NCBI RefSeq assembly: GCF_035083965.1 | Contig: NC_089726.1 | Coordinates: forward strand, 19,721,501 to 19,785,500 | DNA from: Branchiostoma lanceolatum | Lineage: Eukaryota > Chordata > Leptocardii > Amphioxiformes > Branchiostomatidae | Direction: 5' to 3' | Length of the DNA stretch: 64,000 bases | Shown here: piece after piece, positions 1-10,400 of the stretch | Layout: each line of letters begins with the position of its first letter | How positions within the stretch are numbered: position 1 is the first letter of the stretch | Notes under the pieces: generated by a model | Seen by the model: only the letters and a program-made list of their open reading frames with translations | Database searches by the model: none | What the model was told of the DNA's origin: nothing | Made by a program: the position numbers and the translations under genes

Positions 1-401
1 TGTAACCATCACTATGGTGATTTGTGATCTAGGGAAGTGGAGTGTGAAACCGACACAAAGGTGTACATGTACAGGACATTAATAATTTATGGTGCGTTAT
101 TTTCCTTTGAATGCACAGTCTGAGTTACACCCTAAGATGGAGGAAAATTATTGTTACTGTAGTTAAATGTGTTATAGTTACATAGTAATGTGATCGACCG
201 TCACTTGAATTTGCATTCTGACCTTTTTTCGTAAATGCACATGCTAGCTGTTATATGCCTGGCCCATTGTTGGCACTGTCACGTCTGAAACCTGACCTGT
301 TTAAACAAGGTCAGCCCACGGACACACCTGCCATTCACAGGTGGGCAAGCAGAACTGTTACCTTAGAGGGTCGACATCACAACTTTGTGAGGGACAACAA
401 A

Positions 402-1634
402 ATGGCAGCTGCACCGTCAAGTTTGGGAACACAGATCGAGGACCAACTGTCCTGCAGCATCTGCCTGGAGCTGTTCACCAGGCCCAAAGTGCTGCCTTGT
501 ATGCACACCTTCTGTCAGGACTGCCTACAGAACCATGCGGGGAGGGGAGAAACCTTCCAGTGCCCGAACTGTCGACGGAAAGCCAGGCTGCCACGTCAGG
601 GGGTTGTGGGACTCCCTGACAACCACCTAGTTACAAATTTGTGTGAGATCATGCAGAAGCAGGCAACTCTGTCAGATGAAGCAAGAGAACAACCCCAGTC
701 TGGAACCAGGTGCAGCATTTCACCTACAAGTAAGGTGACGGGAAGGGCCGCAAGACATCACCATGGCAACCATAGGCGAGGAAAGCATCCATCCAAGAAG
801 GTGACATTTGGCGGGCATGGAACATGGAAAGGACAGTTTGAATCTGCACCAACTGGTGTGACAGTGTCAGATGAAGGGCTAGGGGAGATCTTTGTAGCGT
901 CCAACTGCAATCGAATCAAAGTCTTCACACTCAGAGGAACATTTGTTCGGCAGTTCCAAACGGTTCTTTCTGACAAGGATATGAAAATGACCCCACACGA
1001 TGTGGCTATGGATGGGGAGGGGAACCTATGGGTGGTTGGGAACATAGACTATCAGAGTGATTGTGCAGGGCAGTACACCAAGCAGGGAAAGATGTTAAAC
1101 TATTTTTTCCTTGGACAACCATTCTTTTGTAGAGGGATTGCTGTGAATACCAGGAGAAACCACATCATAGTTACCAGATCCTTTGATACCTCCCCCATTC
1201 ATGGTCAAGTGCAGGTATTAAGACCAGATGGGCACTGTCTGTTAACATTGGGTTGCCATCCCCGGCTGTTGATTGGGATTCCAGTGTACCTCACTGTGGA
1301 TGGGGAAGGGAACATTCTCGTAGTAGTCGATGAGACTGATTTCTGTATCCACGTGTACAACGAGGACGGACAGTTTCTGTTCAAGTTCGGAAGAAAGGGA
1401 AGTGTTGATGGTCAGCTTGAGAGTCCTCATGGCATCTGTACAGACAGGGCAGGTAACATCATCGTGGCAGACACTCGCAACAGCCGTGTGGAGATGTTTG
1501 ACAAGAGAGGCAGATTTCTCAAACACATTGCGACTGGCATGAAGCATCCAGTAGCCATGGCTGTAACAATGCAAGGACAGCTGGTGGTGACTGATGGTGT
1601 GAAGCACACCATCACCATATTTCAGTCATACTAA
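402..1634 (+). CDS. RING-NHL (TRIM2/3/71-like) E3 ubiquitin ligase, intronless
   Basis: Single open frame of 410 codons from the ATG at 402; the same frame has an earlier ATG at 255 that would add 49 residues with no family resemblance. I prefer 402 because its context is good (A at -3, G at +4) and the protein then starts about 15 residues before the RING, as is usual in TRIMs. Seen: a C3HC4 RING near residues 18-57 (CSICLELF, then the CMHTFCQDC and CPNC zinc ligands), a basic low-complexity linker with no recognisable B-box or coiled coil, then a beta-propeller of NHL repeats over roughly the last 270 residues (motifs such as GQLESPHGICTD and GNIIVADTRNSRVEMFD). RING-NHL proteins act as cytoplasmic E3 ubiquitin ligases, with the propeller binding RNA or protein partners. 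Missing B-boxes make exact orthology uncertain; amphioxus is known for large expansions of TRIM-like genes, many intronless. No clear AATAAA follows the stop closely. Confidence 0.85.
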   Translation: MAAAPSSLGTQIEDQLSCSICLELFTRPKVLPCMHTFCQDCLQNHAGRGETFQCPNCRRKARLPRQGVVGLPDNHLVTNLCEIMQKQATLSDEAREQPQSGTRCSISPTSKVTGRAARHHHGNHRRGKHPSKKVTFGGHGTWKGQFESAPTGVTVSDEGLGEIFVASNCNRIKVFTLRGTFVRQFQTVLSDKDMKMTPHDVAMDGEGNLWVVGNIDYQSDCAGQYTKQGKMLNYFFLGQPFFCRGIAVNTRRNHIIVTRSFDTSPIHGQVQVLRPDGHCLLTLGCHPRLLIGIPVYLTVDGEGNILVVVDETDFCIHVYNEDGQFLFKFGRKGSVDGQLESPHGICTDRAGNIIVADTRNSRVEMFDKRGRFLKHIATGMKHPVAMAVTMQGQLVVTDGVKHTITIFQSY

Positions 1635-1737
1635 ACCTGAGCTGACTTTATAATCCAGTAACTGTTCTACATGTATATACAACCAGATCTGTAGCTTTTC
1701 TGTGTTTTGTTTTTTTCGTCTCAAGGCATCCTCATTT

Positions 1738-2083
1738 GAGGTGAAGCATGACGCTTTTTCAAGTAGCTAAGTGGTGGTGCAATGCGGCTTCGCTACAGCT
1801 CGCGTTTTTGGCCAAGCACACCGGGTCACCCCTACTCTCGATAAGTGTGTTGGGTTCTTTTAAGTGCAGAGGTTTGACGCTTGAGGCTTATGCCTGAAGC
1901 TCCCTCATACACGGGCCGCCGGCTTTAGGTCACCATATATCATCCAAAATGACGAACGCAATCCCTTACAACATGTCCGAGCCGAGTCAACCCTTAGGAT
2001 CGAAGTCGGGCCCTAGGATCCACGGAATTTGATCCAGATGGCGAAGCAGCGGGGTTGCATTACCGCTTGCGCCACGGGGACAT
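1738..2083 (-). repeat. tRNA-derived SINE, family S1, copy 1
   Basis: Read on the minus strand the element starts with a tRNA-like head: an A-box-like GTGGCGCAAGCGGTAATGC followed by a B-box-like GACTTCGATCC. It is followed by a conserved tail including the segment read on the plus strand as CTCGATAAGTGTGTTGGGTT. Two further copies lie at 47715-48003 and 63709-63916 in the same orientation. Pol III promoter boxes plus a shared non-tRNA tail indicate a SINE, not a functional tRNA. Confidence 0.7.
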
Positions 2084-2594
2084 GTTTTTACTGTCTAATC
2101 TAATTACAAACAAATGTTACTATGTTTAAACTTTGCATGACTTGAGAACTTACTAGCACAGACAGATCCTTCTAAGACTGAGCACTGTAGTCATACAATA
2201 ATGTGACTTGCATGTCATAGTGCTAGAGGTGATTGACTAGCGCCATTATACTGTATATCTTAAAATATTCATGGTGGTTTCTATTTTGATGTTTTGCAAT
2301 GACCCCTCCACCATGATACAGCAAACATGGATTCCAATGATACTATCGCTGGTCAGTAACTGTACTCATCAGTACAGAGTTGTTTTAACTGTAAACCTAA
2401 GTTTTGGCTTAGCATTGTTAACGATTTTATATATAGCTTAGTCTCGTGCATTTTTTCCATATGCGCTTCAGTTTTGTGCTGTTTTTTGTTAATTTTGTTT
2501 CTTCTATATATTTTAGTTTTTGTCTTGTGTACGCCTTCATGTGAGTTTTGACGTGCTTTGTGAAAGTTTGTATTGAATTTTGACTATTGTTCCC

Positions 2595-2989
2595 AGGGCT
2601 AACCCTTTGTAATAGGGCTAACCCTTTGTAATAGGGCTAACCCTTTGTAATAGGGCTAACCCTTTGTAATAGGGCTAACCCTTTGTAATAGGGCTAACCC
2701 TTTGTTATAGGGCTAACCCTATGTAATAGGGCTAACCCTTTGTAATAGGGCTAACCCTTTGTTATAGGGCTAACCCTATGTAATAGGGCTAACCCTTTGT
2801 AATAGGGCTAACCCTTTGTAATAGGGCTAACCCTTTGTAATTATAGGGCTAACCCTTTGTAATAGGGCTAACCCTTTGTAATAGAGCTAACCCTTTGTAA
2901 AAGGGCTAACCCTTTGTAATAGGGCTAACCCTTTGTAATAGGGCTAACCCTTTGTAATAGGACTAACCCTTTGTAATAGGGCTAACCCC
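2595..2989. repeat. 19-bp telomere-like tandem satellite (~21 copies)
   Basis: About 21 head-to-tail copies of AGGGCTAACCCTTTGTAAT with few substitutions and one insertion near 2840. Each unit contains the near-palindrome AGGGCTAACCCT; on the minus strand it reads AGGGTTAGCCCT, so each unit carries one AGGGTTA telomere-type hexamer phase but not a continuous TTAGGG array. Confidence 0.95.
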
Positions 2990-3318
2990 TTCAGCTAGTT
3001 GGGACTTAGGTAGCCCTGGCTGTACTTTTTTACAGTCAAATAAATCAAATCAAATCAACTGCAAACCATAAACACAGCAAAAAAACTTCTGTCTTTCCAC
3101 CATGCTGCTATGGAGAGGCCACATTGCACCACAATGTGTGTTAGACTGTTAGTTACTAAAAATAGTTTATTTACTGTATATAAAACAACAACTGAAATTG
3201 TGCAGTCATGCATCATAACTAATGATTCAAAAGGCCGTGAACTTGAGAGAAAAAAAGATGACTTTAGAATTTGTCTTGATTTCATTATCTTGCATCATGG
3301 ATCACAAGGCTCGCGGCG

Positions 3319-3695
3319 TCGTGGTGGCGTAGTGGCAGGGTGTTTGGCCCCAGAACCCAGAGATACCGGGTTCGAATCCGGGGTTCCTTGATTTGTCCCG
3401 TTGACGTTCTGCCCTTGGGAAAGGCACTTTACACGACTTTCCCCTCTTCACTCAGGTGTAAATGAGTACCTAGCTTTGGTTAGGGATGTCCCTCGGATAG
3501 GACATTTAATGGAGGTCCCTTGTTTGAGGGGAGCCACAACTCAAGCACGCTAAAGAACCCAACACACTTATCGAAAAGAGTAGGGGTCCTTCCCGGTGTG
3601 TGTGGATCATATAAATCTGTCTGGATATGCAGTACAAACCTGGTGTGTTACGCCTTGAGGCGGTTTACCGGGTATGCAATACAAACAAACAAAAG
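3319..3695 (+). repeat. tRNA-derived SINE, family S2, copy 1
   Basis: The head has an A-box-like TGGCGTAGTGGCAGGGTG and a strong B-box GGGTTCGAATCC, followed by a family body (CCCTTGGGAAAGGCACTTTACA, then TAGCTTTGGTTAGGGA and CACACTTATCGAAAAGAG). Related copies occur at 26790-27165 (+), 36620-36960 (-, two heads), 38600-38815 (-) and 49393-49565 (+). Confidence 0.75.
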
Positions 3696-4486
3696 CTCAA
3701 ATTCTAAAAACTATTGAATTATTATAATAGACTTTGTATGAGATGGAAAGGAAGAAATTCAGAGGGCCCCATCTACTTATTATATTTACTTAATTTGGTC
3801 CTTTTCTGTTTGTCCTTGAGAAAGCAATAAAATCTAAACCAAATTAAAGACTCGTTTGGTTCATGTCATTCATTTTACTTGTTCCGGATTATTCTTTCTT
3901 TAAAATAAGTCACAAAGTTGGTAGATATGAAAATAGAAAATAAGCAAAACAAATGACGTAATTTATCAAACTGTTGAAATGAAAAGGAAGAATGAAACTG
4001 TAACTTATTGTATTGAGGTAAACGCTAGATGCCTTTTCTATCGCTGAGCAGGCTTTTAGCTAGACATGCGTCCATGCGTCAATTGGACGCATGATACTAA
4101 AATAACATTGGAAATTGGACGGCCTCTTCTTCAGCTGGACGCACAGAGGACCCCTGTTTCCCTGATAGTTATAGACACATGTGACTGTGATACTGTGTCA
4201 CTGATGCTTTTTTAGTCCTACCAGCCACTGGGACAGCATGAAAACTGATTGACATGCAAAGCTACCATGAAATTGTTAATCAATAGAGCCCGTTGGGGGA
4301 CAGAGAGGAAACCAGCAGTTTTTAGTGATTAAAATGGTCTGCTAAAAGTATGATAAGACTAGAACACACCTTACCCCAGCATCACAGCATCACAGCATCC
4401 CCCCCCCCCCCATTTTTTGGACCCCTTGTCTATAAATCCTAGCTACAAGCCTGTCGCTGAGTCAATGAAATTTTACAAATACTCAC

Positions 4487-7400
4487 ATCCTTAGCTTCTC
4501 CCCAGCCAGTCTTGGGCGACCACATACGCCCTTCCCCCAGCATGCCTTGCGCCAGGTGCGAGAGCGGTGCCAGGTCTCCGCTGGCGCCCACGGTACCCTT
4601 CTCTGGGATCCACGGCAGACAGGACGCTACGGGAACACAAACATCAACTCTGTCACCAGGCATTCGTTTAATACCACTATATATTTTGAAGGACTTAAAT
4701 TATGTAATTTGTATCTCTGTTCTTTGTCTTTATTATCTGTTACATTTTTTATCTGACCGTTACCTCTTCCCTCATGACCTCAATGAAAAGCGGCCTCAAT
4801 GCCCATTTGAGCTTCTTGTGATTAAACAAAGTTTCAAACAAACAAACAAACCGTCAACAAGGTGATGTTTTCATTACATTGGTTAGTTTGTGAACAGGTG
4901 AACTCAGCATGATAACACATTGATCTGATTATCATTTTTTGGGGGCAATGCTATAAGTCCTTGGCTTAAAAATTTTTGTAGAAGATTGGACGATGGAAGA
5001 CAGGAACTCATGGAGAGAAAGAGTGGTCTAAGTTTGGATGACATGATGTTGAGAGTATGACTCTAACCATAGCAAGGTTGGGTAAACCACTTGCAGCTTA
5101 CTTTCACATTACAGCTTCCTCTTGATTTACAGATTACAAGCTGAATCTCAGCTTCACAATGTGCTACTATCTTCCACCTCTCCATGTTCAAGACTGACTT
5201 ACCGTTGAATGCAGCGATCATCCTAGTCAGAGTCTCAAAGGAAACGCCACTGAAAAAAAGACTCTTGAAGTTAGTTTAGAATAATGGAACAAGATGACAG
5301 TATAGTATACAATTATACATTAAGTAAAATAATGCAATTTTCTTGAATCCAAAATGTCAATACTGGTATTTTAACCCCCTTGACACTGGATAAAATTTTT
5401 TCCGTAGTCCAGAATACTGGCTATAATTCCAGGCTTGACCGGTGTCAACGTGTACTTTTTGTTTAACATTAATATAGATGTTATATAAAGAGTAGACTAG
5501 GAAAACTATATATTGCTGTAAAGCTCTCAGACTGCTCTGTTTAATGCAAGTAAAACAAACATCATAGCATCAATCTGATGGCAGTAATAGCCATTTGAGT
5601 ACCCCCAGAAACAATACGAAAAACTGGAAAAAAAAAGTCTCACAAATGCAAAGGTCTGTCCAGGGGCAAAAATGCTTTCCCTTTACCATAAAACTATGCA
5701 GAAGTACTTAACTATATATATACAATGCTGGTATGCTGGTAGTTTCACTATTGGTTGACAATTACAACGGATTTTTTTTTATACCAGAATACTGACTTCA
5801 ATTCTGGAGTTTGCAGATGTTAACATGAACTTTTGGTTTACCATTTATACAGCTCTTATGTAAAGAGAAGACTAGGAAAACTATATATTGCTAGAAAGCT
5901 CTCAGACTGCTCTTTCCAATAGAAGTAAAACAAACATCCTAGCATTAATCTGTAGGCAGAAAAAGTCATTTGATTACCTTCAGAGACTATACGGAAAACT
6001 GAAAAAACACTGAAAAAACAAATGTCACACCAATGAAAAAGTTTGTCCAGGGATGTCCAGGGACAACAATGTCTTTGCAGAAGCAATCAACTACACCTCT
6101 ACTACACAAAATCTCTGCAGAAGCAATCAACTACACCTCTACTATGTATATATACACATTTATATGTATACGTATGCAATGCTGGTAATGCATCGCCCAT
6201 TTCATCATCTTCATCACTAGTGTCACAACTGCTGTCACTGCTGGATTCACTAGAGCTGTTGTGACTGATAGACCCTAGGGAGAGAACAAAATAGACATAA
6301 TAAGTATAGATACAATCATATGAATCTATTGTGTATTGTACGATAAAAGAATTAATTGCTGCTTTCTGAAAAACTGAAGAAAAAAAACTAACGGATATAA
6401 AAATGTTCAACTATCAAGTGATTATATTCATATTCAGCTTCGTAATTCAAGACAAAATACTGTGCTTGAGTATATAAAACTGACAATATTAAACAAAACT
6501 AAAAAAGACCTGAGTAATATGAAATAACTTCACAAAGTTCAGTGTTGATGAACCCTCAGAAGTCAGTGCCACGCCCACCATTATATGCTGCCCCCCTCCC
6601 CACATCTACTTGAACAGTTTTCTACTGCGAAATGCATTTCAAAATCAAAATCAAATCATCATGCACATCTAGGACCAACATCCTGACACAGACATAAACA
6701 CAGAATAGTGTAGAAAGGGACTCATGCCATGTAACAGCTGTTGTTGTCAGTCTGAGGCCTGACACTGTGCTAATAAGGCCACAGCAAAAACAAAGGAACT
6801 TCTCTTTTCAACCACGTGGGGCCCAGGACCTCTGAGCCCTGAATAATTTGACCTAGATATCCCAATTTGCAACCAAAACATAAGTTATTTACCTTCATTG
6901 TGTTCCTCAGAATCCCAGGAGTCCTCACTGGAATCCCCACTTGTGTCCCCGTCTTCCAAATGACCCTCCGACCCTGACATTTTTGCTCGATCGACGTGCA
7001 AAATCTCCACTCAAAATCTCCCTCAAAAAACTCAAAATGACGTAAGGAAACAAGGCCCCATAGGTTACTATCTTCTGATTGGTTGATTCCACCAGTTAGA
7101 AGCTTTTTGATTGGTTGATTCCCTGTTGGGGCATATGATTTCTCGTGAGATTTAAACTGAGCCGAAAATTCGGCCTCCCGGGTTTAAGCGTGAAGCCAGA
7201 ATTCTGGCTCCCCGGGTTAAGGGGGTTAAGAAGAATAAGGGGAATTCTCCATGGGCTACATCATTAGAAGTTTGGTTAAGGTTGCAGAACACAGTACATG
7301 TATTTCTCCGCGGCCCCGTCCCCAATAGTAGTTCAGGTATAAAGTAGTGCATCACATTGCTTGAAAAGGCTGTAGTTTTTCTTCTGTGCACGTTAGCGGG

Positions 7401-10400
7401 GCTGAAACTGTGGTGAATGGTAGAGGGATACGTCAGTTTTGAGACAGTACGAGTTTGATTACGATGTTTGTTCGGTCAGCTTGGATTCGCGCCTGAATAT
7501 TGTTACCACCCGACTACTGTGCGTCGGCTACAGTATGATGACCTCCGCTGGGGGTCATATCAAATTGGCTTTTAAAAGAGAAGCCGGCAAATTTAAACTC
7601 GTTTTCACATATTTTGTAGATTGAACCCTGACGTCAATCATATTAAAATCTTGCACCTTGATTGTACACCCTACTTTAAATGTTGAAGCTTCGAAGCTTC
7701 TCACTTTGGGGTCCTTAACCATGTAAATCCCCATAGGCGAAATACTGTGATCTGCGACCTAAATGTCTCTCCAAGACACAAATTTAAGATGTCTTCGTCC
7801 TATTCTTACCTGTATCCCTTGGCTAGAACGTTGATTCTCAAGGCAAACAGCATACGGGTTCTTTCTGGAGTGAGGGGAGGCCCAACACCTGGAAGAAAAA
7901 AATATCAGCTGTCACTCATAATTATCATTGTATGATAATTATCAGTTGGTCTACCCCAAAAATGTGACTTTTGACATCAATTCTGGCCACAACCCATGCA
8001 CTCATATCGTTTATTTGTATTTTATACTTGAAAATGTTGAAGTTGAGTACATCATGTTGTGAAATGTAAAAGTCAATACTCTACGAAAATAAAGTATTTT
8101 CATATGAAAGTTAAATTTGATATCTTTACCTGCAGAGTGAGACCTGATCAGGTTTTCTTGCAGCTCCCTATAATTTAGAAGAAAGAAAACAATAAACAGT
8201 TTTTTGGACAGGCTATGTTTATGACATCATAAGAACAAAGTAATGGAATTATATATGCCTCCAAGTCAAGAATGCCTCTCAGTGACAAATGTAAAAGGAT
8301 GCACGGTACATTAATTATATGTAGGCTGTATAGAGGTCATATACCAGGTACATTGCAGTCCGCTCTTATCCAAGCATTGACATCTCTTTTCAGCAATGAC
8401 CAAGTAGTAACACCAGTGTCAGCACCTTAACCAGTATATACTAGTCTCACTTTAATAGGAGTCGATTGGTCAAATCTAAAACCAAGTAATGGAACAACAG
8501 GAAGAAATAAACAACTAACGTACACCAACTTGTTGGCTGGAATGACCGTTCTGGCAAACTTGCCGAAACCTGTGTTGATCCCATAGCACACTGAGGATAG
8601 ACAGGAGAACCATAAATAAAATTTAAAACAGTGCTATGATGTATGAGGATTATGACAAATACTACACATAACAAATACGAATGTATTATCCTGGATTGTC
8701 CATGATATCATTATAAACACTCAAAGCTGTTCAACCTTCTTTCCACTTTCTCAACAGCATTTGATACATTCCATTCTATAGATAATTCAAGTACATTCTA
8801 GAAGGAGACAACCCTTACTACATGTGTACAAATAGGTAAATATATCAAAGAACGTTTAGATCTTAGAACTAGTAGTGTAATTAATAGGTTAAACTCGACA
8901 TGTTGAATTATTCATATACTTGTACGTAGGTTAATCATTTTGTATCCCATTGTTTGTTTGTTTCCATGTATAGTTGTAGAAGACCTTACGAAATTTGTTG
9001 TGTCAATAAAGATTGTTATTTAACAAAATATTTTCAAAATCATAACCATTTAGTCTGACTCTTACGTGCATAATATACTTTATAGGAATTGGTTTCACAA
9101 AGAAACAGTGTCACCCTTAATTGCAATTACTTGCATACAGCTTGGACTAAGTTTCATTGATACTGAATCCTTGAAAGTTAGAGATCTTTATGAAGTCACC
9201 TTTATTTTCAGTCAGGATATTTTCCAGTAGTTTTCTGGCTTCCTTCACTTTGGAGAGGGAGTCGTCTGTCAACTGTTGGGAAGAAAAAAATGCAAAGAAA
9301 ATGGACACTATGAATTATTCTTTCCAGTGACATCATTAAAGACGTATAATTTCACCAGGGTACATAATTCCGCCACCTGTATGAAAAGATACGTACATAC
9401 AGATCTCAAAGTCAAACCCAATATAATGCACTGCTGTACATCTAAACTGTGCACATCTGGGGGGTTGGGGGGGTGGGGGTGCTCAAATACTGTTTTTCAA
9501 AGTGCGGATTTATGTAAACCGGCGGATTAATGTTAATGAATGGAGGTTACATATTGTATGCCACATAATCCTGTAAATGCAGAAATGCTCGCGGTGGTTT
9601 TATGTTTGCGGTTTTCGCGGCGACTGTTTCACCGCGAACTTAAAGCCACCGTAAACATTTTTGTCCAATACTGCAGCACTATGTGACTATAGTGCTGCCG
9701 CGAACTTAAAACCACCGTGAACACTCCATTTTCGCCTTAGCGCGAAATAAAAACCATGCAAAGTTAAATGTATTTACAGTAACTGTTATTGACTGACTTG
9801 TTAAAATCATTCTGTTTTTAAAATTAATCTTTAAGTCCCGTTTTAAGGTAGCAAGAAACTTGGAAAAAGAGATGACTACAGTCCACGTACAAGTAATTAA
9901 AAAAATTAAACCGTGCCCCAATAATCATAAGTGTGACAGACAAATAGACAATGTACAATAACGTATTTAACAAACACCTACTTTGATTTTGTAGAGTCCT
10001 TTTCCCAGCTGCATGAGATCTTCAGGTGTGAGGGAGTTGCCGTCCAGGGACAGATACTGAAGAAACATGGAAAGAAATGTGTTTGATATGAACCGTGGTT
10101 CAAGTTAAAGTACTTGAGGGAAAAACAGGAGAACCCTTTGGCATATTATATCCTAAAATTAGGCAGAGTTGTAAAGAATTTAGTGAAAAAAGTGACTTGG
10201 AACCAGTTTACTCTCTCACTGAAGAGCTAATCTTCTACTGGTCGCATCCATACAATTTTTTTTCTAGAAAAAAAAACTGGTTCAACCTTTACTATTTATG
10301 TTATGAAACAGCAAGGAGCCTTGGAAACAGTAACTATGTAGTAGTAATACAGTAAAGATACATGATACAGACAGTAAACTGAACGCTTACCTCATTAGGT

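Larger units (their letters stand above)
1635..4486. other. Interval between the RING-NHL gene and the last visible HAL exon
   Basis: It holds the S1 SINE, the 19-bp satellite and the S2 SINE. Outside those it is AT-rich sequence with no coding signal I can support. I searched the minus strand for HAL sequence downstream of the MIO exon (the KEGLALINGTQ region and later conserved blocks) and found none, so this is intron or flank, not hidden exons. Confidence 0.6.

Noticed and set aside
6102..6410. The acidic Ser/Asp-rich frame as an extra HAL exon
   Set aside because: The HAL exons on either side (7810-7888 and 5203-5249) join in phase with a conserved GYSGVS junction, leaving no room; better explained by the TTAA-flanked element.
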